The notes under the pieces are model-generated. The model had not been told where the DNA came from. It did no database searches and saw only the letters and a list, made by a program, of their open reading frames with translations. From assembly GCA_964370715.1 (NCBI GenBank), contig CAYJKJ010000020.1:1-38747 (forward strand): DNA of 38,747 nucleotides. Reading direction: 5' to 3'. Both the position numbers and the translations under genes were made by a program. Of the stretch, positions 24,648-32,726 are shown piece after piece (position 1 is the stretch's first letter; every line of letters starts with the position of its first letter). The stretch is from CAYJAY01 sp964370715. Its GTDB lineage: Bacteria; Bacillota; Clostridia; Oscillospirales; Ruminococcaceae.

Positions 24648-25424
24648 ATGTATAGCGGTATTTTTGATACACACGCACATTATGATGATGAAAAATATGA
24701 GGGCATTTTGGAAAAATCCCTCGAAACGGTTTGTCAAAACGGGGTTGAATTAATCCTTACTTGCGGTTCGGATGTCGAAACAAGCGAACAAGCGGTTTCG
24801 TTGTCCGAAAGATTTGATTATATCTTTTCAACGGTCGGGGTTCATCCCCACGCCGCAAAAGATGCCGAACAAACAGGATATCTGCAAAAGATAACCGACC
24901 TTTCAAACCACAACAAGGTTAAAGCGATAGGGGAAATAGGCCTCGACTATTTCTATGATTTTTCCCCTCGAGATATCCAAAAAAAAGTTTTTATATCGCA
25001 ACTCGACATAGCAAAAAAGCTTGACCTTCCCGCCGTTATCCACATGAGGGATTCAACGCAGGATATGCTCGAAATTCTTTTTAAACATAAACCAAAAGGG
25101 GTTATCCATCGTTATCCCGGTTCGGCCGAAACCGCAACCGAGATATATAAACACACCGATTTATACATCGGTATTGGTTGTTCCGTTACATATAAAAACT
25201 CAAAAAAAGAAACCGAAACGGTTAAACAGATGCCTCTCGAACGGCTTTTGCTCGAAACCGATTGCCCCTATCTTTCGCCGGCGCATATAAGGCGAGAGAT
25301 CAACCTTTCCCATTATATATCGTTTGCCGCCGAAAGGATTTCCGAAATAAGGGGAGATTATGCCGCTCAAGAGATTATAGACATAGCAAGGCAAAACGGC
25401 AAACGGCTTTTTAATATTGATTAA
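24648..25424 (+). CDS. tatD: TatD-family metal-dependent DNase
   Basis: The 258-aa protein has the TatD motifs: FDTHAHYDDEKY, TVGVHPHAAKD, AIGEIGLDYFYDFSPRD, PAVIHMRDS and LLLETDCPYLSP. Members are deoxyribonucleases acting in DNA repair or turnover. The common HCFSGS motif reads HRYPGS here, a Cys-to-Arg change seen next to the conserved His. It starts 13 bases after mnmE with AAAGGAGAG as ribosome site, so it is probably cotranscribed. Confidence 0.94.
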   Translation: MYSGIFDTHAHYDDEKYEGILEKSLETVCQNGVELILTCGSDVETSEQAVSLSERFDYIFSTVGVHPHAAKDAEQTGYLQKITDLSNHNKVKAIGEIGLDYFYDFSPRDIQKKVFISQLDIAKKLDLPAVIHMRDSTQDMLEILFKHKPKGVIHRYPGSAETATEIYKHTDLYIGIGCSVTYKNSKKETETVKQMPLERLLLETDCPYLSPAHIRREINLSHYISFAAERISEIRGDYAAQEIIDIARQNGKRLFNID

Positions 25425-25497
25425 AACAAAATAGCTATAAACGGGCCATGCCGTGTTTCATGGATTTTCAAATAATAGAGGAGCATGGTTTTAAATT

Positions 25498-25965
25498 ATG
25501 TCAATACAAAACGTTAGAAAACAGTTTGCGCAGTTTGGAATTGAGGACAGGATTATAGAATTTCCGGTCTCGAGCGCAACGGTTGAACTTGCGGCAAAAG
25601 CCGCCGGCACCGAGATGCAACGCATCGCAAAAACGCTGTCGTTTGATATATCGGGAAAACCCGTCCTAGTTGTTGTTGCAGGGGATGCGAGGGTAGACAA
25701 CAAAAAATTCAAAGAATTTTTTAAAACCAAAGCACGAATGTTGTCGGCGCAACAGGTCGAACAACTCATCGGTCATGCGGTTGGCGGCGTCTGCCCATTT
25801 GCGGTAAACGACGGAACAACGGTCTATCTTGATATATCGCTAAAGCGTTTCGAAACGGTGTTCCCCGCCGCCGGAAGTTCAAACAGCGCCATCGAGATGA
25901 CGATACAAGAATTAGAAAAATATTCAAACTCAATAGGGTTTATAGATATAGCAAAAACAAATTAA
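25498..25965 (+). CDS. YbaK/EbsC-family aminoacyl-tRNA deacylase
   Basis: The 155-aa protein resembles the YbaK/ProX editing domain: FPVSSATVELAAKAAGTEMQ, IAKTLSFDISGKPVLVVVAGDARVDNKKF, and the active-site loop HAVGGVCPFAVNDG. Such proteins hydrolyse mischarged tRNA such as Cys-tRNA-Pro or Ala-tRNA-Pro. GAGGAG is 13-17 bases before the ATG; an out-of-frame ATG lies between. The last codons and the stop TAA are formed by the edge of repeat copy 3, so the element lies directly against the gene's 3' end and may have replaced the original terminus. Confidence 0.9.
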   Translation: MSIQNVRKQFAQFGIEDRIIEFPVSSATVELAAKAAGTEMQRIAKTLSFDISGKPVLVVVAGDARVDNKKFKEFFKTKARMLSAQQVEQLIGHAVGGVCPFAVNDGTTVYLDISLKRFETVFPAAGSSNSAIEMTIQELEKYSNSIGFIDIAKTN

Positions 25966-26153
25966 TTCCTGAAGCGAAGCAGGCTCTCCCCAAAATCCGC
26001 CAGACCAGCTTTTGCCTGTTATCAGTTTTCAAAGCGGCAAAAGCGCCCGGGTTCTTAGGGCGTGTGTCGCCCTAAGTCGTTAAGGGGGGCCCAGGGGGGT
26101 TGTTAGGGGAGCGTCCAAAACGCCCCCTAACATCGACAGATTCATAGCGTCTA
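25958..26153 (+). repeat. Structured dispersed repeat element, copy 3
   Basis: This copy has the same orientation as 21501-21722. Hairpin 3 (GCTTTTGCC/GGCAAAAGC) and hairpin 2 (CTTAGGGCG/CGCCCTAAG) are intact. Hairpin 1 has lost its inner G/C arm and is a simple GTTAGGGG...CCCCTAAC stem with a one-base bulge. Its start CAAATTAATTCC overlaps the end of ybaK. With the loss of the inner arm only three long G-runs remain. Confidence 0.8.
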
Positions 26154-26327
26154 CACCAAGCAAAAAACCAAAGCAAAACCAAAAGCCCCATCGCAAACAC
26201 CCAAACTAATTCTACTCGCCAACCTTTACAAGCCAAAACAAATGACGGAAAAATGGTGTGACGGAACACCCCAAAAAAACACAAACAAAAAAACTATAAA
26301 TCACAAAAAAGAAAGGTCTAATTTAAT

Positions 26328-26537
26328 ATGTATTGTAAAAGATGCGGAAGCGACAGATGCCACATTATCAACGAAATAACAACAAAAGGAAAAGACTACA
26401 GCGCAGGAAAAGGAATCTGCGGTTGGATATTAATGGGCCCTGTCGGCATCCTCTGTGGCCTCTGCGGAGAAGGCAAACAAACCAAAAACACAAACTATTG
26501 GGTCTGTGACAACTGTGGCGCAAAGTTTAAAGTTTGA
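26328..26537 (+). CDS. Small zinc-ribbon protein
   Basis: The 69-aa protein has two Cys pairs suited to one zinc ribbon: MYCKRCGSDRCH at the start and YWVCDNCGAKFKV at the end. Between them is a Gly-rich hydrophobic stretch (GKGICGWILMGPVGILCGLCG) that may be membrane-associated. No specific function is known to me. AAAGAAAGG is the likely ribosome site. It overlaps the following gene by one base (TGATG). Confidence 0.8.
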   Translation: MYCKRCGSDRCHIINEITTKGKDYSAGKGICGWILMGPVGILCGLCGEGKQTKNTNYWVCDNCGAKFKV

Positions 26538-26908
26538 TGAAAAACTCCCTTTTGAAATGGCATAAGCTCATGCAACTTGGCGAAAAAACAGGGTGTCACC
26601 AGATGCCGAAACGCAGTTTCTTTGTTAACGGCTATCAATTCCCGGTTTGCGCTAGGTGTTTTGGTGCGCTGTTAACGTCGGCTTTGGCGATCGTTATGTT
26701 TTTTGTTTTTCGCATACCGTTTTGGCTTGCTGTTTTGTTTTGCGCCGTCATGTTCCTTGATTGGCTTATCCAGTTTTTAAAGATAAAATATTCCACAAAC
26801 GTTCGCCGTTTTATAACGGGCTTGTTGGGTGGCTATGGCTGGGCAACCGTTTGGATGTATGGGCTAAACTTTTTGTTTTCCCTCGCTAAAGATCTTGATA
26901 ATAGATAA
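26537..26908 (+). CDS. DUF2085-type small membrane protein
   Basis: The 123-aa protein shows the DUF2085 pattern: CHQMPKRSFFVNGYQFPVCA followed by RCFGAL, then three hydrophobic spans (about 44-60, 62-78 and 93-115). The Cys-His and Cys-x2-Cys residues hint at metal binding. The frame also opens at a TTG one codon earlier, but the ATG at 26537 is coupled to the zinc-ribbon stop. Its 3' end overlaps the convergent Crp/Fnr gene by 23 bases. Function unknown. Confidence 0.85.
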   Translation: MKNSLLKWHKLMQLGEKTGCHQMPKRSFFVNGYQFPVCARCFGALLTSALAIVMFFVFRIPFWLAVLFCAVMFLDWLIQFLKIKYSTNVRRFITGLLGGYGWATVWMYGLNFLFSLAKDLDNR

Positions 26909-27539
26909 ACATATTTCGTTTATAATCGATTGTTCCGCCCTTTTTCATAGCGGAAAGCTCTCTTGATAGCGCCGCTCGGTCGGTTCCGAGAAAGCGGGAT
27001 TGTTGCTCCCTCGTATGCGGAACGCAAAACCATTCGTTGGGGTTTGCGCCATACGACAAAAGATAACCTTTAATCTTATCTCGAATCCTCTTGTTGCTAA
27101 GAAGCAGGATGCGTTTGTTTTGTTCAAAATATTTTTCCGAAATCGACGAGATAAAGTTGTTGATAACTTTTGCTTGTTGATCGAAAAGCCCCGGCATTTC
27201 TTTGAAAAGAGACTCATATTTTATAAATAACACCTCGGACTGTTTTAAAGCCAAAACAGTTACGGGGCTTTTTGTTGCGCTTGCCGCCAAAATCTCGCCA
27301 AACAACATTCCTTTGGAAAGTTCGCTCAACGAATAAGATGCCCCATCCTCGGTCGTTCTTTCGGATATAAGCATACCCGAAACAACAACCCCTATCCTTG
27401 AAACAAGCTCCCCCTCGAGAATCACAATCGAACCTTTTTCATAGATTTTTTCGGAAATATCAAGATGATTAACTATCTTTAATGCATCAAATCGAGCAAC
27501 ACCGTTAAATAAGACTGAATTTATCAAATTTATTTTCAT
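26886..27539 (-). CDS. Crp/Fnr-family transcriptional regulator
   Basis: The 217-aa protein has an N-terminal cNMP-like beta-barrel (about 20-125: YEKGSIVILEGELVSRIGVVVSGML, LSKGMLFGEIL) and a C-terminal winged helix-turn-helix (about 150-217: TREQQSRFLGTDRAALSREL, SAMKKGGTIDY). No Cys cluster for an FeS centre is visible. The ATG at 27539 with AGAGGGTG upstream is preferred over a longer frame to 27611. It is divergent from the ABC importer operon, with a symmetrical site between them, so it probably regulates the importer and itself. The effector is unknown. Confidence 0.92.
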   Translation of the reverse strand: MKINLINSVLFNGVARFDALKIVNHLDISEKIYEKGSIVILEGELVSRIGVVVSGMLISERTTEDGASYSLSELSKGMLFGEILAASATKSPVTVLALKQSEVLFIKYESLFKEMPGLFDQQAKVINNFISSISEKYFEQNKRILLLSNKRIRDKIKGYLLSYGANPNEWFCVPHTREQQSRFLGTDRAALSRELSAMKKGGTIDYKRNMFIYYQDL

Positions 27540-27553
27540 ACACCCTCTTTTTC

Positions 27554-27567
27554 GTTGCAATTGCAAC
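27554..27567. promoter_or_regulatory. 14-bp palindrome, likely Crp/Fnr operator
   Basis: GTTGCAATTGCAAC is perfectly symmetrical. It lies 15 bases upstream of the Crp/Fnr start codon, where it would sit just downstream of that gene's transcription start, and covers the -35 box of the ABC operon promoter on the plus strand. Such placement would allow repression of both directions. Binding is inferred from position and symmetry. Confidence 0.65.
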
Positions 27568-27590
27568 ATATTTTTTGTTTTAAGTATAAT
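27561..27590 (+). promoter_or_regulatory. Predicted promoter of the ABC importer operon
   Basis: TTGCAA (27561-27566) and TATAAT (27585-27590) are 18 bp apart. The -35 box is half of the palindrome at 27554-27567. Confidence 0.6.
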
Positions 27591-27611
27591 ATAATACTCA
27601 CAAGAAAACAA
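27583..27611 (-). promoter_or_regulatory. Predicted promoter of the Crp/Fnr gene
   Basis: On the minus strand TTGTTT (27611-27606) and TATACT (27588-27583) are 17 bp apart. It overlaps the -10 box of the divergent ABC promoter, so the two would compete for polymerase. Confidence 0.5.
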
Positions 27612-27640
27612 TAAAAAAACTAGGAAGGACTAATAAAAAT

Positions 27641-28687
27641 ATGAAAAAAATTACACTGTTAATTTTAACTTTAGCTTTAGTAGCTGTTGTCGCCGTTGGT
27701 TGTGCGCCGGCTGAACAACCGGCAGAACCTCCCGTTGAACAACCGACTGTCGAGCAACAAACCGACACAGACAGCGCCGCAACGGAATTCGAAGGGGCCG
27801 ACCTTTCGATAGCCTCCCTCAAAGGGCCCACCTCAATGGGGCTTGTCAAGCTGTTTTCCGACAGCGATGCAGGAACCCTAACAAACCGTTATAGCTATGA
27901 AATATTCGGAGCAGCCGACGAAGTTTCCGCAAAGATTATAGCACAAGAACTCGACATAGCTTCTGTTCCGGCAAACCTTGCCGCTGTTCTTTTCAACAAA
28001 ACAGGAGAATACAGCGTTATCAACATCAACACGTTAGGGGTTCTTTATATCGTTGAAACAGGGGAAGAGATTAGTTCAATCGAAGACCTTAAAGGAAAGA
28101 CGCTTTTGTCAACGGGCAAAGGAACAACCCCTGAATTTGCGCTAAACTATATTTTAACCCAAAATGGTATTGACCCGGCAAGCGATGTTACGATAGAATA
28201 TAAATCAGAAGCTACCGAGATTGCGGCTTTGCTTTCGGAAGAGGGCAACCAAGCTATCGCAGTTTTGCCTCAACCATATGTAACGGCGGTTGCGGCGCAA
28301 AACCCAAACATCAAAATCTCCCTTAACCTAACGGAAGAATGGGACAAAGTTTCAAACGGCGAAAGCACATTGGTAACCGGCGTAACGATAGCTAAAAAAT
28401 CGTTAATCGAACAAAACCCGGCGGCAGTTGAGGTATTTTTGAAAGAAGCTATGATGTCGGCGGAATACACCGAAACAAACGTTGAAGAAGCAGCAGCTCT
28501 TATCGAGCAATACGAAATAACCTCTGCGGCAATAGCAAAAACCGCTCTACCGCTATCCAACATCGTTTCGATAACGGGGGACGAGATGAAAACATTGCTT
28601 TCGGGCTATCTTCAAACCTTGTTTGACCAAAATCCGGCATCGGTCGGAGGAAGTTTACCATCTGATGAATTTTATTACACAAAATAA
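27641..28687 (+). CDS. ABC transporter substrate-binding lipoprotein, NitT/TauT-like
   Basis: The 348-aa product has a lipoprotein signal (MKKITLLILTLALVAVVAVGC, with VAVGC at the lipobox), then a Pro/Glu/Gln-rich tether (about 22-48). A periplasmic-binding fold of the SsuA/NMT1 type follows (LSIASLKGPTSMGLVKLF, IASVPANLAAVL, LKGKTLLSTGKGTTPEFALNYIL). It would capture a small organic ligand outside the cell and deliver it to the permease encoded next. Substrates of relatives include nitrate, sulfonates and pyrimidine precursors; none can be chosen here. The Crp/Fnr neighbour hints at control by redox or metabolic state. Confidence 0.88.
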   Translation: MKKITLLILTLALVAVVAVGCAPAEQPAEPPVEQPTVEQQTDTDSAATEFEGADLSIASLKGPTSMGLVKLFSDSDAGTLTNRYSYEIFGAADEVSAKIIAQELDIASVPANLAAVLFNKTGEYSVININTLGVLYIVETGEEISSIEDLKGKTLLSTGKGTTPEFALNYILTQNGIDPASDVTIEYKSEATEIAALLSEEGNQAIAVLPQPYVTAVAAQNPNIKISLNLTEEWDKVSNGESTLVTGVTIAKKSLIEQNPAAVEVFLKEAMMSAEYTETNVEEAAALIEQYEITSAAIAKTALPLSNIVSITGDEMKTLLSGYLQTLFDQNPASVGGSLPSDEFYYTK

Positions 28688-29447
28688 AAAAACATTAACA
28701 ACTATATCCGCTATCGCTTTTTGGATAGCGGTATGGTTTGTTGCAAGCGAAATAATAGGCGAAGAGTTGTTTCTCTCTTCGCCTATCTCTGTTTTAAAGG
28801 CTTTTTTAAATCTTTTAACCCAAAAAACATTTTATGTAGCGCTGTTAAACTCTTCGCTAAAGATAACGATTGGGTTTTTGTCGGCGCTTGTGTTTGGGTC
28901 GTTGCTTTCGATTTTGGCAAAAAATCTTTGGTTCGTCAAGATCCTTTTGTCGCCGATAATGTCGGTTATAAAATCAACTCCGGTTGCTTCGTTTACCATC
29001 CTTGCGATAATCCTTTTCGGAACGCAAAACCTTTCGATTATAATTTCGTTTTTAATGGTTGTGCCGATAATATATCAAAACGTTTTAACCGGCCTTGAAA
29101 ACACCTCGACACAACTTTTAGAGATGGCAAAAATTTTTGAATTTTCCCGTTCTTCTCGTTTTCGATATGTAATAGCGCCCTCTGTTATGCCGTATCTTTT
29201 TTCGGCGTGTTCCGTTTGTTTGGGGTTAAGCTGGAAATCGGGGGTTGCCGCCGAAGTTATCGGAATTTCAAGCAACACGATAGGCGGAAAGCTTTATGAT
29301 TCCAAGATATATCTAAATATCCCCGAACTTTTTGCATACACTGCGGTTATCGTTGTTGTCAGTATGATGTTTGAAAGGATATTTTTAAAACTTCTTAAAA
29401 AATCGGAAGCGAGGGTTATGGCTTATGAAACCAACAATCGAGATTAA
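28665..29447 (+). CDS. ABC transporter permease, NitT/TauT-like
   Basis: The 260-aa protein has about six spans and the binding-protein-dependent permease loop (STQLLEMAKIFEFSRSSRFR then YVIAPSVMPYLFSAC), with GISSNTIGGKLYDSKIYLN near the end. It resembles SsuC/TauC. The ATG at 28665 overlaps the 3' end of the substrate-binding gene by 23 bases and has GGAGGAAG upstream; an earlier ATG (28623) adds an unlikely hydrophilic extension. A strong hairpin lies inside its first 41 codons. Confidence 0.9.
   Translation: MNFITQNKKTLTTISAIAFWIAVWFVASEIIGEELFLSSPISVLKAFLNLLTQKTFYVALLNSSLKITIGFLSALVFGSLLSILAKNLWFVKILLSPIMSVIKSTPVASFTILAIILFGTQNLSIIISFLMVVPIIYQNVLTGLENTSTQLLEMAKIFEFSRSSRFRYVIAPSVMPYLFSACSVCLGLSWKSGVAAEVIGISSNTIGGKLYDSKIYLNIPELFAYTAVIVVVSMMFERIFLKLLKKSEARVMAYETNNRD
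28755..28786 (+). other. Intragenic hairpin early in the permease gene
   Basis: A 12-bp perfect inverted repeat (ATAGGCGAAGAG/CTCTTCGCCTAT, 8-nt loop) lies at codons 31-41 of the permease. It has no U-tract. In importer operons such stems often protect the upstream binding-protein mRNA from 3' decay, so this may raise binding-protein levels above the permease. Role inferred. Confidence 0.5.
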
Positions 29448-30006
29448 AAACCTTTCGCTTAGTTTTTCAAACCATAAAGTTTTCGATAACTTTAACGCTA
29501 CGATATCTAAAAACAAAACTACCTGCCTTTTGGGAAGTTCCGGAAGCGGAAAAACTACCCTTATGCGGGTTATATTGGGGCTTGAAAAAAACTATAGCGG
29601 CGAGATTTCAACCGGCGAAAAAGGCGCTGTGTTTTCCGCTGTTTTTCAAGAAGATAGATTGATTGATTTTTTAAACGCCGTCGAAAATGTTGCGGTAGCA
29701 ACAAAGGGATTGGATAAAAAGGATATAGAAAAGGCGCTTTTTGCGGTAGGGCTAACGGAACAGGATATAAAAAAACCGGCTTTAGAACACAGCGGCGGCA
29801 TGAAAAGAAGAATTGCGATAGTTCGAGCCGTGTTAAAAAAAGCCGATATTTATATAATGGATGAACCGTTTAAAGGCCTTGATAAAAAAACTAAACAAAA
29901 AACCGTTAGATTTATCAACCAAAAACTAAAGGGAAAAACCGTTATCGTTATAACGCATGACAAACAGGATATCGAAGCGCTTTTGGCGGAAAGCTTCGAG
30001 ATCTAG
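29425..30006 (+). CDS. ABC transporter ATP-binding protein, NitT/TauT-like (short)
   Basis: The 193-aa ATPase has Walker A GSSGSGKTT, Q-loop VFQEDRLIDFLNAVENV, signature HSGGMKRR, Walker B IYIMDEPFKGLD and H-loop VITHDKQD. The Q-loop matches the SsuB/TauB branch (QEDRLLPWLT). It is about 50 residues shorter than most relatives, ending soon after the H-loop, so it may lack the regulatory C-terminus but keeps all catalytic parts. It overlaps the permease by 23 bases. Confidence 0.9.
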   Translation: MKPTIEIKNLSLSFSNHKVFDNFNATISKNKTTCLLGSSGSGKTTLMRVILGLEKNYSGEISTGEKGAVFSAVFQEDRLIDFLNAVENVAVATKGLDKKDIEKALFAVGLTEQDIKKPALEHSGGMKRRIAIVRAVLKKADIYIMDEPFKGLDKKTKQKTVRFINQKLKGKTVIVITHDKQDIEALLAESFEI

Positions 30007-30009
30007 TTG

Positions 30010-30025
30010 ACCCGTTATATCGGGT
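30010..30025. terminator. Short hairpin between convergent ABC and MFS genes
   Basis: ACCCG/CGGGT with a TTATAT loop lies 4 bases after the ATPase stop and 9 bases before the MFS stop. The stem is short and the following TTGGCGTTG is not a good U-tract, so it is at best a weak terminator. Confidence 0.35.
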
Positions 30026-30033
30026 TGGCGTTG

Positions 30034-31212
30034 TTATGATTTAATGTTATTACGGCATGAAAAGTTGACCTTTTCGGATAATAAAAACATAGTGATAGCA
30101 AAAATCAAAAGATAGAAAGGGTATAGACCAAACGATGTGTTTTGCGCCAAAAGCCCAAACAACGGAGGCATAAGCGATATGCCGGTGTAGGCGCTCGACA
30201 TCTGAAGCCCGATTATAGTCTGGCTGTTTTCAACCCCGAAAGTTTTTGGGGTTTCGTGTATAAGGCAAGGAAAAACAGGGGCGCTGCCGAAACCAATTAA
30301 CAAAAGACCCGCCATACTAACGAAATCTCCAAGAGGCAATAGCAACATCAATATCGAGAAAAACGCAATAATTTGACCGCCTCGAACCATGTTTTTGTTG
30401 CCGAAATAATCCGAAATAAAACCGCTCAAAAAACGACCCAACATTATTCCGAGATAGTAGAGCGAAGCGAGCTTTGCGGCAAGCGTTTCTTCAAAGCCTT
30501 TATACAAAACAAGATAGCTGCTAGCCCAAAGCCCTGTTGTTGCTTCAAGCGAACAGTAGGAAAAAAATATTAGCATACGGTATTTTGCATTTTTAAGTTT
30601 TACAGCTTGCAGAATACCGACGTTGTTTTTTTGGGGAATTTCACTTTGTTGTTGCAATAGCGCTTGTTTTTGTTTAAAAAGAGGAATCGATGCAATTAAT
30701 ATGACGGTTAGAATACATTGGAATATAGCAACCGCACGATAGCCGACGGTCCAAGAAAGGCTGTTTGCCAAAACAAACCCCATTACATAAGGCCCAATCG
30801 AAGCGCCAAGCCCCCAAAAACAATGTAGCCAACTCATGTGTCGGGATTTATAGTTAACCGCAACAAAGTTGTTAAGCCCGGCATCAACGCTTCCGGCGCC
30901 CAGGCCATATGGAATTGCAAGCAAACAAAGATGGAGCGGTGTCGAAGCAAACGAAAACCCAAGCAACGAAACCGCAGTTAGCGAAACGCTTACCGTTGTC
31001 ACGGTGCCGGTGCTATATCGGTTGAGGAAATACGAGCTAAACAGGCTTGAAACTATCGTCCCGACAGATATCAGCATTCCGACGACGCCGGCAAACGATA
31101 TCGGAGCGGAAAAATCTTGATACATAACGGGCCAAGCCGAGCCTAGTATTGCATCGGGCAGGCCTAGGCTTATAAACGAAACATAGATAATAACGAGAAG
31201 CAGAGTAGACAT
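30034..31212 (-). CDS. Major facilitator superfamily transporter
   Basis: The 392-aa protein has about 12 hydrophobic spans in two halves with a central loop (about 195-215, KQKQALLQQQSEIPQKN). It begins with LLLVIIYVSFISLGLPDAIL, has the helix-4 motif GYGLGAGSVDAGLN-like (PYGLGAGSVDAGLNNFVA) and WLHCFWGLGASIGPYV, a pattern seen in the sugar/FucP-like MFS branch of Firmicutes. The substrate is unknown. It is convergent with the ABC importer operon and divergent from the amidotransferase gene. Confidence 0.9.
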   Translation of the reverse strand: MSTLLLVIIYVSFISLGLPDAILGSAWPVMYQDFSAPISFAGVVGMLISVGTIVSSLFSSYFLNRYSTGTVTTVSVSLTAVSLLGFSFASTPLHLCLLAIPYGLGAGSVDAGLNNFVAVNYKSRHMSWLHCFWGLGASIGPYVMGFVLANSLSWTVGYRAVAIFQCILTVILIASIPLFKQKQALLQQQSEIPQKNNVGILQAVKLKNAKYRMLIFFSYCSLEATTGLWASSYLVLYKGFEETLAAKLASLYYLGIMLGRFLSGFISDYFGNKNMVRGGQIIAFFSILMLLLPLGDFVSMAGLLLIGFGSAPVFPCLIHETPKTFGVENSQTIIGLQMSSAYTGISLMPPLFGLLAQNTSFGLYPFYLLIFAITMFLLSEKVNFSCRNNIKS

Positions 31213-31506
31213 ATTGTTTTTTCCTTAGTTAAAAGTTTATCGATTTTGTTTGACAATCTTTTTGTCGCAAAACTTTTATAATTATACATTAAATAATTAA
31301 ATCGGTATATAGAAAATAAAAATAATTTAAAAATAGATATATACATTCCTTTAATTTTTGAAATATATAAAAAAAGTTAATGAAATAATTTTAGTTTTGT
31401 AGTAAAATTAAAAAAGCAAAAAGTTGTGTTTTGAATTGCCGTTGCTATATTAACGTTAATCGGTGATTTTGATAATAAAAAACTTACATAGATAAGGGGA
31501 ATATGA
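31213..31506. other. AT-rich divergent intergenic region
   Basis: This 294-bp stretch between the MFS and amidotransferase genes is very AT-rich and has no credible ORF. It must carry both promoters, but I cannot fix either with confidence. A 12-bp palindrome ATTAACGTTAAT lies near 31449-31460, about 45 bases upstream of the amidotransferase start. Confidence 0.5.
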
Positions 31507-32619
31507 ATGAAATACTGTAAACGTTGCGTTATGCCGTCTACAAGACCCGGCATAACATTTGACGAAAACGGAGTTTGCGCCGCTTGCAACAACTATGACA
31601 ACAGAAAAAACATTGATTGGGATAAACGATATAAAGAGCTTGAAGCGCTCTGCGATAAATATCGAGGGATGAATGGCCCCGGCGGCTACGACTGTGCGAT
31701 AGCTGTTTCGGGCGGAAAAGATAGCCACTATCAAGTTTATCTCATGAAAGAAGTTATGGGGATGAACCCCATCTTGTTTTCGGCAGAAGACAACTTCCCG
31801 ATGACCGAAGCCGGAAAACATAATCTTAGAAACATTTCGGAAGAATTCGGTTGCACGATAATCAGTTGCAAACCCAACATCAAAGCACAAAAAGTTTTGA
31901 TGCGCAAAACGTTTGAAAAATACGGAAAACCGACATGGTTTATCGATAGATTGATCTACACCTTCCCGCTCCACATGGCGATTAAATTTAACACACCGCT
32001 GTTGGTGTATGGCGAAAACGTCAGCTATGAATATGGCGGAGCGCAAAAGGAAGAAACCTATTCCGCAAGAGAACAGATTAACAACGGCGTTGCGGTTGGC
32101 ATCGATATCGAAGAGCTAATCGGCGACGGCGTTTCGGAAAAAGACCTTTCGCTAACGCTAGCTCCCACCGCCCAAGAGATGGCGAAACTCGACCCGATGT
32201 ATGTTAGCTATTTTGTTGATTGGAACAGCTTTAAAAACTATGAATTCGCTAAAAAACGCGGATTCCATGACCTTAGGCATGAATGGACAAGAACCCACCA
32301 TATCGAAGATTTCGATCAAGTTGATTCAAGAGCATACCTTGTTCACGGTTGGATGAAGTATCCGAAATTTGGCCATGCAACCGCAACCGACTATTCCGCA
32401 AGACAGGTTCGCTATGGCCTATTAACAAGAGATGAAGCTGTTGACCTTGTTAATAAACACGACGGTTGGTTGGACGAACTTTCGGTTCGGGATTTCTGTG
32501 AATTTGCCGGATACAGCGAAACGGAATTTTGGGCGATTATCGACAAGTTTTATGATCGAGAGATATTTGAAAAAAACATCTACGGAAAATGGGTGTTGAA
32601 AAATCCGTTGGTTAAATAA
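31507..32619 (+). CDS. N-acetyl sugar amidotransferase (WbpG/PseA-like)
   Basis: The 370-aa protein has an N-terminal zinc-type Cys set (MKYCKRCVMPSTRP and GVCAACNNYD) and a PP-loop ATP pyrophosphatase motif (AVSGGKDSHYQVYLMKE), followed by VYGENVSYEYGG and FGHATATDYSARQVRYG. This is the pattern of amidotransferases that place an acetamidino group on N-acetyl sugars of O-antigen or flagellin glycans (WbpG, PseA). The family usually works with glutamine amidotransferase partners HisH/HisF-like, which are not nearby, so it is isolated here. AAGGGGAAT precedes the ATG. It ends in a strong terminator. Confidence 0.9.
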   Translation: MKYCKRCVMPSTRPGITFDENGVCAACNNYDNRKNIDWDKRYKELEALCDKYRGMNGPGGYDCAIAVSGGKDSHYQVYLMKEVMGMNPILFSAEDNFPMTEAGKHNLRNISEEFGCTIISCKPNIKAQKVLMRKTFEKYGKPTWFIDRLIYTFPLHMAIKFNTPLLVYGENVSYEYGGAQKEETYSAREQINNGVAVGIDIEELIGDGVSEKDLSLTLAPTAQEMAKLDPMYVSYFVDWNSFKNYEFAKKRGFHDLRHEWTRTHHIEDFDQVDSRAYLVHGWMKYPKFGHATATDYSARQVRYGLLTRDEAVDLVNKHDGWLDELSVRDFCEFAGYSETEFWAIIDKFYDREIFEKNIYGKWVLKNPLVK

Positions 32620-32640
32620 AACCAACTATAAAGATTAAAC

Positions 32641-32690
32641 AACAAAACAAAGCACTAAAGGTGGCTAATCCTTTGGTGCTTTGTTTTGTT
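32641..32690. terminator. Bidirectional terminator between amidotransferase and Noc/ParB-like genes
   Basis: A 21-bp inverted repeat (AACAAAACAAAGCACTAAAGG against CCTTTGGTGC... with one G-U mismatch) has an 8-nt loop. U-rich ends occur in both directions. It separates two convergent genes. Confidence 0.85.
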
Positions 32691-32726
32691 TTACCTTGTG
32701 GATATATTAAAGCCCGGAAGGGACGG

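Noticed and set aside
26072..26284. 70-aa minus-strand frame
   Set aside because: It lies across repeat copy 3 and its flank; composition reflects the repeat, not a protein.
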